Below are positions 21,501 to 33,225 of a DNA stretch of 64,000 bases, piece by piece. Source of the stretch: Myxococcus hansupus (lineage in GTDB: Bacteria > Myxococcota > Myxococcia > Myxococcales > Myxococcaceae). Position 1 is the first letter of the stretch; every line of letters starts with the position of its first letter. The stretch is taken from positions 2,314,501-2,378,500 of the forward strand of contig NZ_CP012109.1 of the NCBI RefSeq assembly GCF_000280925.3, given 5' to 3'. The notes under the pieces were generated by a model. It made no database searches and was not told where the DNA came from. It worked only from the letters and a program-made list of their open reading frames with translations. The position numbers and the translations under genes are program-made.

Positions 21501-22784
21501 TCAGCGGGCGACCGCCACCGAGCTCGACTGGGGCGGCGCGGCGGGCTCGGGCTCCTCATCGGAGGGCGTGGCGGCGTCCTTCGGGAGGAAGGCGAGCAGA
21601 ATCAGCGCCGGGCCCGCGAGCAGCACGGTGCCGGCGAAGAAGGTGGGCCAGCCGAGCCACTCGGCCAGGTAGCCGGAGCTGGCGGAGATGAGGCGGTTGG
21701 CCACCGTGCCCAGGGCGGACAGCAGCGCGTACTGCGTGGCGCTGAAGCTCTTGTGGCACAGCGACATCAGGTACGCGGCGAAGGCCGTCACCGCCAGTCC
21801 TCCGCAGAGGTTGTCCACGGTGATGGTGGCCGCCAGCATCAAGTCATTCTTCCCCACCAGCGCCAGCCCCATGAACATCAGGTTGGTGAGGGCCTGCGCC
21901 GCGCCGAAGATGAAGAGGCTGCGCCGGGTGCCCAGCTTCACCATCAGCACGCCGGCCAGCAGGCCGCCCGCGATGGTGGACACCATGCCCAGGCCCTTGC
22001 TGAGCGCGCCAATTTCCGTGTTGGAGAAGCCGAGCTCCTTGTAGAAGGGCGTCACCATGCCCGCGGCGATGGCGTCCCCCAGCTTGTAGAGGACAAGGAA
22101 CAGCAGGACGGGCACGGCGCCCTTGCGCGTGAAGTACTCCGCGAAGGGCTTCACCACCGCGTCCGCGAGGTTGCGCGGGGGCTTGGTGCCTTGGGGCTCG
22201 GTGGCCAGCAGCGTGGCCACCACGCCCACGCCCATCAGCAGGCCCATGATGAAGTACGTCTGCGACCAGCCGACGACGTCCGACAGCGTCAGGGCCAGGG
22301 CGCCCGCGGTGAGCATGCCCAGGCGGTAGCCGGTGATGTAGGTGGAGTTGCCGAGTCCGCGCTCCTCCACGGTGAGGATGTCCGTGCGCCACGCGTCCGC
22401 GACGATGTCCTGGCTGGCGGACAGGAACGTCACCAGCACCGCCATGGCGGCCATGGCCACCGGCGCCTCGCGCGGATTCAAGAGGCCCATGGCGGCGATG
22501 GCGCCCATGAGCAGCACCTGCGTCACCAGCATCCAGCCCCGCCGCCGCCCCAGGAAGGGCAGGGTGTAGCGGTCCATCAGCGGCGCCCAGAGCACCTTGA
22601 AGGTGTAGGGCATGCTCACGAGGGCGAAGACGCCAATCGTCTTGAGATTGACGCCTTCGTCCTTCATCCACGCCGACAGCGTGACGCCCGTCAACCACAG
22701 GGGCAGGCCCGAGGCGAAACCAACGGCCACGAGCAGCCAGATGCGCGGGCTCTTGAGAACGGCGAGGAGGGAGGGCTTGGACAT
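21501..22784 (-). CDS. AmpG-like MFS transporter (muropeptide permease family)
   Basis: A 427-aa inner-membrane protein with about 12 hydrophobic helices. The first loop SGLPLWLTGVTLSAWMKDEG and the following TFKVLWAPLMDRYTLPFLGRR match the AmpG/AT-1 branch of the major facilitator family, which imports anhydro-muropeptides during cell-wall recycling. The helix pair with SASQDIVADAWRTDILTVEE also fits AmpG. Substrate is inferred from family only. It lies 87 bp after the lipoprotein gene of the caspase operon and could be read from it. Confidence 0.88.
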   Translation of the reverse strand: MSKPSLLAVLKSPRIWLLVAVGFASGLPLWLTGVTLSAWMKDEGVNLKTIGVFALVSMPYTFKVLWAPLMDRYTLPFLGRRRGWMLVTQVLLMGAIAAMGLLNPREAPVAMAAMAVLVTFLSASQDIVADAWRTDILTVEERGLGNSTYITGYRLGMLTAGALALTLSDVVGWSQTYFIMGLLMGVGVVATLLATEPQGTKPPRNLADAVVKPFAEYFTRKGAVPVLLFLVLYKLGDAIAAGMVTPFYKELGFSNTEIGALSKGLGMVSTIAGGLLAGVLMVKLGTRRSLFIFGAAQALTNLMFMGLALVGKNDLMLAATITVDNLCGGLAVTAFAAYLMSLCHKSFSATQYALLSALGTVANRLISASSGYLAEWLGWPTFFAGTVLLAGPALILLAFLPKDAATPSDEEPEPAAPPQSSSVAVAR

Positions 22785-22871
22785 GGAGGGCGCGGGAAAA
22801 CAGCGGCCAGCATAGAGAATCCACCCCGCGCGTCACCATTCATGCGCGGGAATGTCCGCTCGGCCGCTTTC

Positions 22872-23831
22872 CTAGCCGTCCAGCGCGGAGAAGTCCGGGC
22901 AGGTGGCGCGCTCGCCCTCGGTGGGGTTGAAGAAGTCCCAGCTTCGCGCCGTGAAGGTGACGCGGCCCTGGGCGTTCCAGCACTCGGTGTACCTCGCCCC
23001 CCGGATGTCGCCGCTCAGCACGTCCAGCACCGCCATGCCCCGGCCGTCCGGCGCCCAGCGCGTCGTCAGGCCCAAATCCTCCAGCAGGCCGCCCGGGACG
23101 AGGTCCTGCCCCGGCATGAGGAAGTGCATCTCGCCCAGACCGCCCTGGGCCTCCCGGTATGTGTAGCGCGACACGGGGAAGGCGCCGTCCTTGGGCGTGA
23201 AGGTCAGCTCCACGCGGGTGGGCAGGGCCTTCGTCTGGTAGTGGATGTCCAGGCGCCGCAGCACCGTCACGTCGGTGGCGGGGAGGCCTTCCCGCTCCGA
23301 GCGCTCCACGTCCAGGTGGAGGCTCCCCACGCCCTTGCGGATGCCCGCGTCCGCCTCGAAGGTGCCGCTCAGGAAGGCCCACCAGGCCGCATCGCCGCCG
23401 CCCGTCTTGCGGTACTCGAGCTGGTAGTCGAAGCGCATCACCTCGCGCGTCATGACGAAGCGCACGTCGAAGCCCGCGTGGTTCTGGGCGCGGAACGGCC
23501 CCCAGACGCGCCGGTCCGGCTCGCGTGTCGTGGGCGGGAGGCTCCGGATGTCCTCCAGCAGGGACAGCAGCGCGTCCACGCCCGCGTTGAAGGCGCGGCC
23601 CGTCTCCTCCGTGTCGCCCATCAGCTCGGACGTCTCGCCCAGGCGCACCACCAGTCCGGACGTGCGCGTCGCCAGCCCGCCGCCAGCGCGGCCCTGGCCC
23701 TTCTGGGGGAGCTTCGCGGCCAGGTCCTCGCGGCGTGGCAGCGCGTTGAGGAACTCCAAGTCATCGTTGGAGAAGTCGCCGCCGCACGCGGCCAGCGCGA
23801 GGCACAGACAGGCCACCGGAAGGTGTCGCAT
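22872..23831 (-). CDS. Predicted lipoprotein, paralogue of the one at 26788-27768
   Basis: A 319-aa product with signal MRHLPVACLCLALAACGGDF (lipobox AAC). GGAG lies 6 bases before the ATG at 23831; an upstream in-frame ATG at 23846 overlaps the caspase stop and has no ribosome site. The mature protein has FNAGVDALLSLLEDIRSLPP, RVWGPFRAQNHAGFDV, WAFLSGTFEADAGIRKG and GDIRGARYTECWNAQGRVTF. The same landmarks occur in the same order in the lipoprotein at the other end of this operon. Last gene of the five-gene run. Biochemical role unknown; position implies an envelope role linked to the caspase and sigma factor. Confidence 0.85.
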   Translation of the reverse strand: MRHLPVACLCLALAACGGDFSNDDLEFLNALPRREDLAAKLPQKGQGRAGGGLATRTSGLVVRLGETSELMGDTEETGRAFNAGVDALLSLLEDIRSLPPTTREPDRRVWGPFRAQNHAGFDVRFVMTREVMRFDYQLEYRKTGGGDAAWWAFLSGTFEADAGIRKGVGSLHLDVERSEREGLPATDVTVLRRLDIHYQTKALPTRVELTFTPKDGAFPVSRYTYREAQGGLGEMHFLMPGQDLVPGGLLEDLGLTTRWAPDGRGMAVLDVLSGDIRGARYTECWNAQGRVTFTARSWDFFNPTEGERATCPDFSALDG

Positions 23832-23842
23832 CACGTGCTCCT

Positions 23843-25444
23843 TCATGGCTGGTACGTCACCAGCGCGCCCAGCTCCCAGAAGCCCAGCGAGCGTTGCGCG
23901 TCGACGTTGTAGAGGAGGTAGTGCGCCCGGGCGCGCGCGGTGAGGTGCAGCCGGGAGAACGGATTCCAGCGCACCCCCGCCACCACGCCGGGGGAGAACA
24001 TGGCGAAGGTCTGGTCCGGAAACGCCGCGTCCTCGAAGTCGCGGCGCATGTGGAGCCACGCCACCCGCGCGCCCAGGAACGGCGCCACCCGTCCCAGGGG
24101 CCACTCGGACGTCAGCGTCGTTCCCACGCTCGTCATCGCGTAGCGGTATGCCGGGCCGGTCAGCGACGGCAGCATCAGCACCGCGCGCCGGCTGCCCGTG
24201 GCCGCGTCCACGCCCCACACCCAGTCGCGGCGGAAGTAGTCGTGGAGTTGCGCCTCAGCGCCCACCATGCCCACCGACAGGAACAGCGCGTCGCGCGTGG
24301 GCGCATCGAAGTAGGACTGCACGCCGCCGGACAGTCCCACCGTCCACCATGCGCCGCCGTCGCCGCCGCGAAGGGCGCCTTTCACCGGGTCATCGGAGAA
24401 GGGCGCGTCCTGGAGGCGGGACTCCTGGAGCACCGCCTGCTGGCCCCGGCGCACCTCCACCTCGCCAATGCGCAGGCGGTCCGGCAGCCGGCGCTTCACG
24501 CGGTACGTTCCGGGCGCCAGGGCCACGCGGCGCTCCACGTCCGCCGCCTTGTCCAGCTCCGCAACCACAAGCCCGCCGCCGTCCACGAAGTAGTAGGTGC
24601 CCACCGGCGCCGCGCCTGGCACCACCAACCCACCGCCGCTGGCGCGGAGGTCCGTGAGCACCAGGTCGCCGTTGCCCGCGAGGTCGTAACTGAACGTCGG
24701 ATGCTGCGGCCCCGCGGAGCTGGCGGCCGTGTCCGCGACGGTGCGTGCGTACGCATGGGAGTACGCCTCGAACAGCGTCACCCGCCCGTCGCCGCTGCGG
24801 TCCGCGTCCCCCAGCAGGCCGCTCGTCAGGTGGTGCGAGAAGTAGCTGCCCGCCAGCGCGTCGGACTCCTGGGAGTCCTCGTCCGCCGCGCTGGAGGTGA
24901 GGATGACCAGCCCGCGTGCGTCGCGTCCCGCGCCGGATTCGATGTCGAACGCGGGCGCGCGCCGAGCGCCCTTGGCGCGCGTCATCGCGCCCGAGCGGCA
25001 GGAGTCCAGGATGGCGATGCGGATGTCCGAGGGCGCGTCCGCCAGCCGGCGCTTGAGGTCGTCGAAGGCCAGCCGCGTGGCGCCTAGCCGCAGCGCGCCG
25101 TCCTTCGCGTGGCCGGAGTAGTAGACGAACAGCGCGGTGCGCTCGCCTCGCTCCCGGGCCGCGCGGGCGCGCTGCTCCAGCTCCGACAGCGCGGCGAGGA
25201 AGCCCCGCGCGTCCTCGTTCAACAGCAGCTTCGCGTCCGCGGGGGCCACGCCGCCCAGGCGCTGGAGGAGCGCGTGCATCTTCCTCGCGTCGTCCCTCGC
25301 GAAGCGCAGCGGGCGCGTGTCGGCGCCGCCCTCGTCGTTGCCGGCCACCAGCGCGAAGCGGTGCAGCACCTCCGCGTTCGCGGTGCTCGCCACCAGGATG
25401 AGCGCCATCGACAGGGCGCGCGCGAAGGCGGGCAGGGGACTCAT
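23843..25444 (-). CDS. Exported caspase-family (C14) protease with predicted C-terminal beta-barrel
   Basis: A 533-aa protein with a signal peptide ending near STANA-E. Residues 26-250 form a caspase/metacaspase-like fold: FALVAGNDEGGADTRPLRFA, the catalytic His at 112 in FVYYSGHAKDG, and the catalytic Cys at 149 in IAILDSCRSGAM. Residues 250-340 form a beta-rich linker (GTYYFVDGGGLVVAELDKAA). From about residue 360 alternating hydrophobic and aromatic strands (AWWTVGLSGGVQSYFDAP; APFLGARVAWLHMRR; LGFWELGALVTYQP) suggest an outer-membrane beta-barrel. Its start overlaps the anti-sigma stop by 4 bp. Bacterial C14 proteases usually cleave after basic residues; the target here is unknown. Confidence 0.88.
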   Translation of the reverse strand: MSPLPAFARALSMALILVASTANAEVLHRFALVAGNDEGGADTRPLRFARDDARKMHALLQRLGGVAPADAKLLLNEDARGFLAALSELEQRARAARERGERTALFVYYSGHAKDGALRLGATRLAFDDLKRRLADAPSDIRIAILDSCRSGAMTRAKGARRAPAFDIESGAGRDARGLVILTSSAADEDSQESDALAGSYFSHHLTSGLLGDADRSGDGRVTLFEAYSHAYARTVADTAASSAGPQHPTFSYDLAGNGDLVLTDLRASGGGLVVPGAAPVGTYYFVDGGGLVVAELDKAADVERRVALAPGTYRVKRRLPDRLRIGEVEVRRGQQAVLQESRLQDAPFSDDPVKGALRGGDGGAWWTVGLSGGVQSYFDAPTRDALFLSVGMVGAEAQLHDYFRRDWVWGVDAATGSRRAVLMLPSLTGPAYRYAMTSVGTTLTSEWPLGRVAPFLGARVAWLHMRRDFEDAAFPDQTFAMFSPGVVAGVRWNPFSRLHLTARARAHYLLYNVDAQRSLGFWELGALVTYQP

Positions 25445-26226
25445 GGCTTCAGCAGCACCCAGTGCGTCTGTTCGCCGGGGACCTCCAGCGGGGCCATGCG
25501 CACCACCTCGCCGTCGGCCTTCTCGAAGGCACGCCGGGCGGCCTCCGCCAGCGTTTCCATGGGCAGCGGCTCATCGCTGAGGACCAGGATGACTCGCTCG
25601 GCGCCGGAGCCGGTGAACTCCCAGCCGCTGGGCAGCCACTGTTGGTCGCTGCCGGGCCCCACCGGGGCGCTGGCGCCGCTCTCCGGGTGCAGCGGTGACA
25701 CCTCGCCAATGGCGTCCACGGACAGGGCCGCCACGTAGCGGTGGGTCCCCGCCTTGTAGCCCAGCATCACCCGCTCACCGGGGTCCAGCGGTTCGGGGGT
25801 TCCGGGCGTCGCCTCTCGTTGCGGTCCCAGCCCGCCGCCGATGCGCAGCTCCGCCGCCGTGCCGCCCTTGAGCCGGTTGAGGCCCAGACCTTCCGTGGAC
25901 GTGGCGTCCGGGGTCAGGAGCGGGCGCACCAGCACCACCACCAGGAGCGACGCGGCGATGGCCACCGTCGTAGCCACCCAGCGGCGCGGGGGCGGGCGCG
26001 CGGCGTCCTGGCGCCGCTGACGTTGCAGGGCGCGCTCCACGCCGGCTTCGAAGCGTTCGAAGGGCACCTCCGCTTCGAAGCGCGCCTGGGCGTCGTCGAG
26101 CCCGCGCAGGGCCTGGGCGCACGTCTCGCATCCGGCCGCATGGGCCTGGACGCGGGCGGCCTCGGCGGCGGCCAGCTCTCCGGCGCGCAGCCGGCGCAGG
26201 GTCCATTCCGATTCATGCGCGCTCAT
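25441..26226 (-). CDS. Anti-sigma factor with N-terminal zinc-binding motif and one membrane span
   Basis: A 261-aa product. HAAGCETC (His29, Cys33, Cys36) is the H-x3-C-x2-C zinc motif of ZAS-type anti-sigma factors. A single membrane helix lies at about 84-101 (ATTVAIAASLLVVVLV), placing residues 102-261 outside the cytoplasm (YKAGTHRYVAALSVDAIGEV). It overlaps the sigma-factor gene by 4 bp (ATGA) and the caspase gene by 4 bp. It is therefore very likely the regulator of the sigma factor just upstream, releasing it when the outer domain senses a signal. The start MSAHESEWTL is chosen from the overlap. Confidence 0.88.
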   Translation of the reverse strand: MSAHESEWTLRRLRAGELAAAEAARVQAHAAGCETCAQALRGLDDAQARFEAEVPFERFEAGVERALQRQRRQDAARPPPRRWVATTVAIAASLLVVVLVRPLLTPDATSTEGLGLNRLKGGTAAELRIGGGLGPQREATPGTPEPLDPGERVMLGYKAGTHRYVAALSVDAIGEVSPLHPESGASAPVGPGSDQQWLPSGWEFTGSGAERVILVLSDEPLPMETLAEAARRAFEKADGEVVRMAPLEVPGEQTHWVLLKP

Positions 26227-26765
26227 CGGACCGTCAGCTCCTCTCCGCCCAGCTCGGCGAAGCGCTCCAGCCGCTTGCGGATGGTGGGCACCGAGCGCCC
26301 CAGCAACGCGGCCACCTCTTCCAGTGTCATCCCATCCACGTGGTAGTGGACGGCGGCCGCCTGCGTCTCCGCGTCCACGCGCCCGAGCAGCCGCCGCACC
26401 AGGTCCCGCGTCTCCATGTCGTCCTGTCCGCCATGGCCTTCGGGGCGGGTGGCGGCGTCCCGCTCGAACCACTGGCGCCAGCCCGCGCGCTCACCGCGGA
26501 GCTGGTTGAGGCAGTGGTGGGTGGCGATCTTCATCAGCCACGTCAGCGGCGAGGCGTCGGCGCGGAAGTCCTCGGCGTGGGTGAGGGCGCGGGCGAACAC
26601 GTCATGCATCGCATCCTCCGCCTTCGCCGGGTCCTTCAGCAGATAGCGGCAGCGTCCTAGCACGCTGCCGCCGTGTTTCGTATACAGCTCCCGCAGGAAG
26701 TCCCGCCGGTCCAGTCGTGGACCGCCGGGAACGACCTGCAGGGATGGCCCACGTGTTCCCGTCAC
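26223..26765 (-). CDS. ECF-type RNA polymerase sigma factor
   Basis: A 180-aa sigma-70-family factor with only regions 2 and 4. Region 2: RYLLKDPAKAEDAMHDVFAR, then ASPLTWLMKIATHHCLNQLR, the -10-binding helix. Region 4: VHYHVDGMTLEEVAALLGRS and VPTIRKRLERF, a helix-turn-helix for the -35 element. It is followed by its anti-sigma gene with a 4-bp overlap and preceded 22 bp upstream by a lipoprotein gene. This packing suggests the sigma factor controls its own five-gene operon, but I could not identify its promoter sequence. Confidence 0.93.
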   Translation of the reverse strand: MTGTRGPSLQVVPGGPRLDRRDFLRELYTKHGGSVLGRCRYLLKDPAKAEDAMHDVFARALTHAEDFRADASPLTWLMKIATHHCLNQLRGERAGWRQWFERDAATRPEGHGGQDDMETRDLVRRLLGRVDAETQAAAVHYHVDGMTLEEVAALLGRSVPTIRKRLERFAELGGEELTVR

Positions 26766-26787
26766 GCGGCGCAGACTACCGCGCGTG

Positions 26788-27768
26788 TCACAGCGTGGAG
26801 TAGACAGCCGTGCTGAAGTTTCCGCAGGCGCTCACCGCGCCGTATCCCAGGGCCGGGTTGACGCTGACGATGAAGTAGGCGCTGAGGAAGTTGCTGTCCC
26901 AGCATTCGCTCAGAGTCGCCTCACCGAACAGGTCCCCGCCCGACACCTTGATGTCCGAGCGGCCAGCCCCCGTGGCCTCCCAGCGGCTCTTGATGGACAG
27001 ATTCTCCAGCGCCGAGCGCAGCGGGTCGGTGTCGATGTTCTTGCGGATGACGAAGTCCAGCTCCCCACCCGCGTTTGCCTCCTGGTGGAAGCGGTAGTCA
27101 GCGTCCACGCGCGAGCCCGGCCGCTCCTCGTCACGCACCTGCCGGAACTCCGCCTCCACCGACGCCTCCGCGGACGCGTTGGCGCGCGCGTAGCGAATCT
27201 CCGCCGTGCCCACGTCGTCACCACTCACGCCGGGCAGCGTCTGGGCCTTGTCCCAGTCGATGAGCAGCTCGCCTGCGCCGAAGCCGCGCACGCGCTCGCC
27301 GTTGGCGTCCACCGAGGCGGTGTGAGTGCCGGAGAGGAAGGCCACGAAGGCGCTGTCCGCCTCGTTCTTGCCCTTGCCCTCCAGGACCCAGGTGTAGCTG
27401 TTCGCTTCGGTGCGGGTGACGGTCAGCTTCCACGTCACGGCGTCGAGCGCGCCGGTGTGTGGGCCCCACACCGCGACATCCCCTTCGATGGACGTGGGCA
27501 CGTGCCGGACGATGTCCTCGATGAGGTTGAGCACGCTCGCGGCGCCGCCGTTGAAGGTGGCCGCCGCCGCCACCGTGGCGCGGTAGTACTCCGCCTGCTC
27601 TCCCTCTCCGTAGAAGGCCGTCAGGGCCTGGCCGTTGTTCCTGGAGGGCGAGCGCATCTCCACCGACTGCTTCGAGGGCAGTCCGTCCCGGAAGCCGTCC
27701 TCCTCGCTATTGGTGGCGTCACAACCCGTCAGCAGTACGGCGGCACACAACAGGCTCTTGCGCAGCAT
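26788..27768 (-). CDS. Predicted lipoprotein, paralogue of the one at 22872-23831
   Basis: A 326-aa product with signal MLRKSLLCAAVLLTGCDATN (lipobox LTGC). The mature part has FNGGAASVLNLIEDIVRHVP, VAVWGPHTGALDAVTW, AFLSGTHTASVDANGERV, and GGDLFGEATLSECWDSNFLS. These align in order with the lipoprotein at the far end of the operon. A C-terminal addition (GYGAVSACGNFSTAVY) is not shared. It is the first gene of the caspase/sigma operon, ending 22 bp before the sigma factor, and is divergent from the nucleotidyltransferase. Function unknown. Confidence 0.85.
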   Translation of the reverse strand: MLRKSLLCAAVLLTGCDATNSEEDGFRDGLPSKQSVEMRSPSRNNGQALTAFYGEGEQAEYYRATVAAAATFNGGAASVLNLIEDIVRHVPTSIEGDVAVWGPHTGALDAVTWKLTVTRTEANSYTWVLEGKGKNEADSAFVAFLSGTHTASVDANGERVRGFGAGELLIDWDKAQTLPGVSGDDVGTAEIRYARANASAEASVEAEFRQVRDEERPGSRVDADYRFHQEANAGGELDFVIRKNIDTDPLRSALENLSIKSRWEATGAGRSDIKVSGGDLFGEATLSECWDSNFLSAYFIVSVNPALGYGAVSACGNFSTAVYSTL

Positions 27769-27975
27769 GGTCCACGTTTCCTTCGAACGGCCCCCGGCGG
27801 GCCGTGCAGCAGCGTGTCTGCCTTCATGGACACAGCACGGCCGGAAAACAGAAAAGGCGCCCGCCGGGTGCGCGAAACGCCCTGAATCCCGATGCTTGTA
27901 GGTTGGCTGCCCGCTCCCCAGGCATCTATTCCCCGCAGGCAGACGGCCGAAATTCGCAGTCCCTACCTTTCGGCC

Positions 27976-28833
27976 ATGGAAAAGAGACACCCCAACCATC
28001 CCGGCGAGATGGGTACGGACGCGAAGCTGGCCGAGCGTGAGCGAGCCCCGGACGAAATCAACGCCCGGGCCAGGGCCGTCGGGCTGTTGCTCGACGCAGG
28101 GGTGCCCTTCGTGGTGGGCGGTGCCTATGCCTATGCCACGTACACCGGCATCTACCGCGACACGAAGGACCTGGACCTCTTCCCACGCAAGGCGGACGCG
28201 CTGCGGGCGCTGCAAGTCCTGGAGCAGGACGGCTGGCGCACCGAGCGCGCGGACGAGGTCTGGCTCTACAAGGCCTTCAAGGGCGACTACTTCGTCGACT
28301 TCATCTTCTCCTCCGGCAACGGCGTGGCGGTGGTGGACGACGAATGGTTCGAGCACGCCCCCAGCGCCACCATCTTCGGCCACGAATGTCTGGTGGCCCC
28401 CGCCGAGGAGATGATCTGGTCCAAGGCCTTCGTGAATGAGCGCGAGCGGTATGACGGCGCGGACGTCAACCACCTGCTGCTCAAGGCGGGCCCCGACATG
28501 GACTGGGAGCGGCTGCTGCGCCGCTTCGACCGGTATTGGGAAGTGTTGCTCAGCCACCTGATGATGTTCCGCTTCGCCTACCCGTCCGAGCGGGACCTCG
28601 TCCCAGAGTGGGTGATGGCGGAGCTGATGAGCCGCACGCTGCACACCCTCCGAGAGGGTCGCTGGGAGGAGAAGCTGTGCCGCGGCAACCTGATTTCACG
28701 GGTGAACTATCACGTGGACATCCACCACTGGGGCTTTGGTGACGGGCGCTCCTGGGACGAGAACGAACGACAGCAGGGGGATGAGCGTGGCGCGAGATCC
28801 GGGCTCGAAAATTCGGTTGGCGGCGGTCGGTGA
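27976..28833 (+). CDS. Nucleotidyltransferase family protein
   Basis: A 285-aa product. PFVVGGAYAYATYTGIYRDT followed by KDLDLFPRK is the GG-x-x-[YL] plus D-x-D signature of nucleotidyltransferase-fold proteins, including MNT/AbiEii-like families. A third acidic residue may lie in FVDFIFSSG. The C-terminal half is helical (YWEVLLSHLMMFRFAYPSER). No antitoxin-like gene lies next to it, so a toxin role is not supported directly. The last 53 bp overlap the metallophosphoesterase gene. The start at MEKRHPNHPGEMG is the only ATG giving the full fold. Confidence 0.82.
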   Translation: MEKRHPNHPGEMGTDAKLAERERAPDEINARARAVGLLLDAGVPFVVGGAYAYATYTGIYRDTKDLDLFPRKADALRALQVLEQDGWRTERADEVWLYKAFKGDYFVDFIFSSGNGVAVVDDEWFEHAPSATIFGHECLVAPAEEMIWSKAFVNERERYDGADVNHLLLKAGPDMDWERLLRRFDRYWEVLLSHLMMFRFAYPSERDLVPEWVMAELMSRTLHTLREGRWEEKLCRGNLISRVNYHVDIHHWGFGDGRSWDENERQQGDERGARSGLENSVGGGR

Positions 28834-29521
28834 CCTGCACTGCCGTGAGGACCACCACGGCCGCTTCCGGCAACTGGTGAAGCAGGTGAACGCCTCGGCG
28901 GACCTGCTCGTGTTGTGTGGTGACCTCACCGACAGGGGCATGATTGAGGAGGGGAAGGTGCTCGCGGAGGAGCTCTCCGCCCTCCGGGTGCCGTGCGCCG
29001 CGGTGCTGGGCAACCACGACTACGAGCACAACCAGGTGAAGGACATCTGCGGCGAGCTGGCCAAGGTGGGCGTCCATGTGTTGGACGGCGACCACTTCAT
29101 CTTCGAGAAGACGTTGGGCGTCGCCGGCGTGAAGGGCTTTGGCGGGGGCTTTGGCAACGCCACGCTCCAGGCCTTCGGCGAGGGTCAGACGAAGGGCTTC
29201 GTGCAGGAGGCCGTCACCGAGTCGCTCAAGCTGGAGGCCGCGCTGAGCCACCTCGACGTGGAGCGGAAGGTGGTCATCATGCACTACGCCCCCATTCCGG
29301 AGACGTTGGAGGGAGAGAACATCGAGATTCGTCCCTTCCTCGGCACCAGCCGCCTGTCCATGCCCATTGACCACTACGGCGCGGAGGCGGTGTTCCACGG
29401 CCACGCCCACCACGGCGCTCGCAACGGGACCACGAAGAGCGGCATCCCCGTCTACAACGTGGCCATGCCCCTGTTGGCGAAGCACACCCCGGACCAGCGC
29501 TTCGTCCTGCTGGAGGTGTAG
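28781..29521 (+). CDS. Metallophosphoesterase
   Basis: A 246-aa calcineurin-type phosphoesterase. Motifs in order: AVGDLHCRED (D-x-H), LCGDLTDRG (GD), LGNHDYEHN (GNHD), IMHYAPIPE (H) and FHGHAHHGAR (GHxH), giving a two-metal site. The ATG at 28781 is preceded by GGGGG with almost no spacing and lies inside the nucleotidyltransferase gene; in-frame upstream codons exist but add no family sequence. Substrates of such enzymes include cyclic nucleotides and nucleotide polyphosphates; the one here is unknown. The overlap suggests paired expression with the nucleotidyltransferase. Confidence 0.9.
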   Translation: MSVARDPGSKIRLAAVGDLHCREDHHGRFRQLVKQVNASADLLVLCGDLTDRGMIEEGKVLAEELSALRVPCAAVLGNHDYEHNQVKDICGELAKVGVHVLDGDHFIFEKTLGVAGVKGFGGGFGNATLQAFGEGQTKGFVQEAVTESLKLEAALSHLDVERKVVIMHYAPIPETLEGENIEIRPFLGTSRLSMPIDHYGAEAVFHGHAHHGARNGTTKSGIPVYNVAMPLLAKHTPDQRFVLLEV

Positions 29522-29753
29522 CGGCCCCGTGGGGTGACGGAGTGTCGCACGGCCGACATTGTGCGACATGTCCGAAGAGGGGGCGCCTGGAGACCCAGGA
29601 GGCCTGTGGTACGCGACAGGCTGTTGCGTCGACCCCCCGCTACTGGACGCGTCTCAACATGACAGGTGTTCCTCAGTGCCTCGTGGGCGGCTCGGTCGGC
29701 CGCTCGTGCCGTCGCGGAAGTGTGCGTGCCCACCGGGGCGAGCAGGAGGCGCG

Positions 29754-33209
<3,456 letters not shown>

Positions 33210-33225
33210 GGACACACGGCGCCGC

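Noticed and set aside
27976-28833. AbiE-type toxin-antitoxin system
   Set aside because: The fold motif fits, but no AbiEi-like antitoxin gene is adjacent and the partner is a phosphoesterase.
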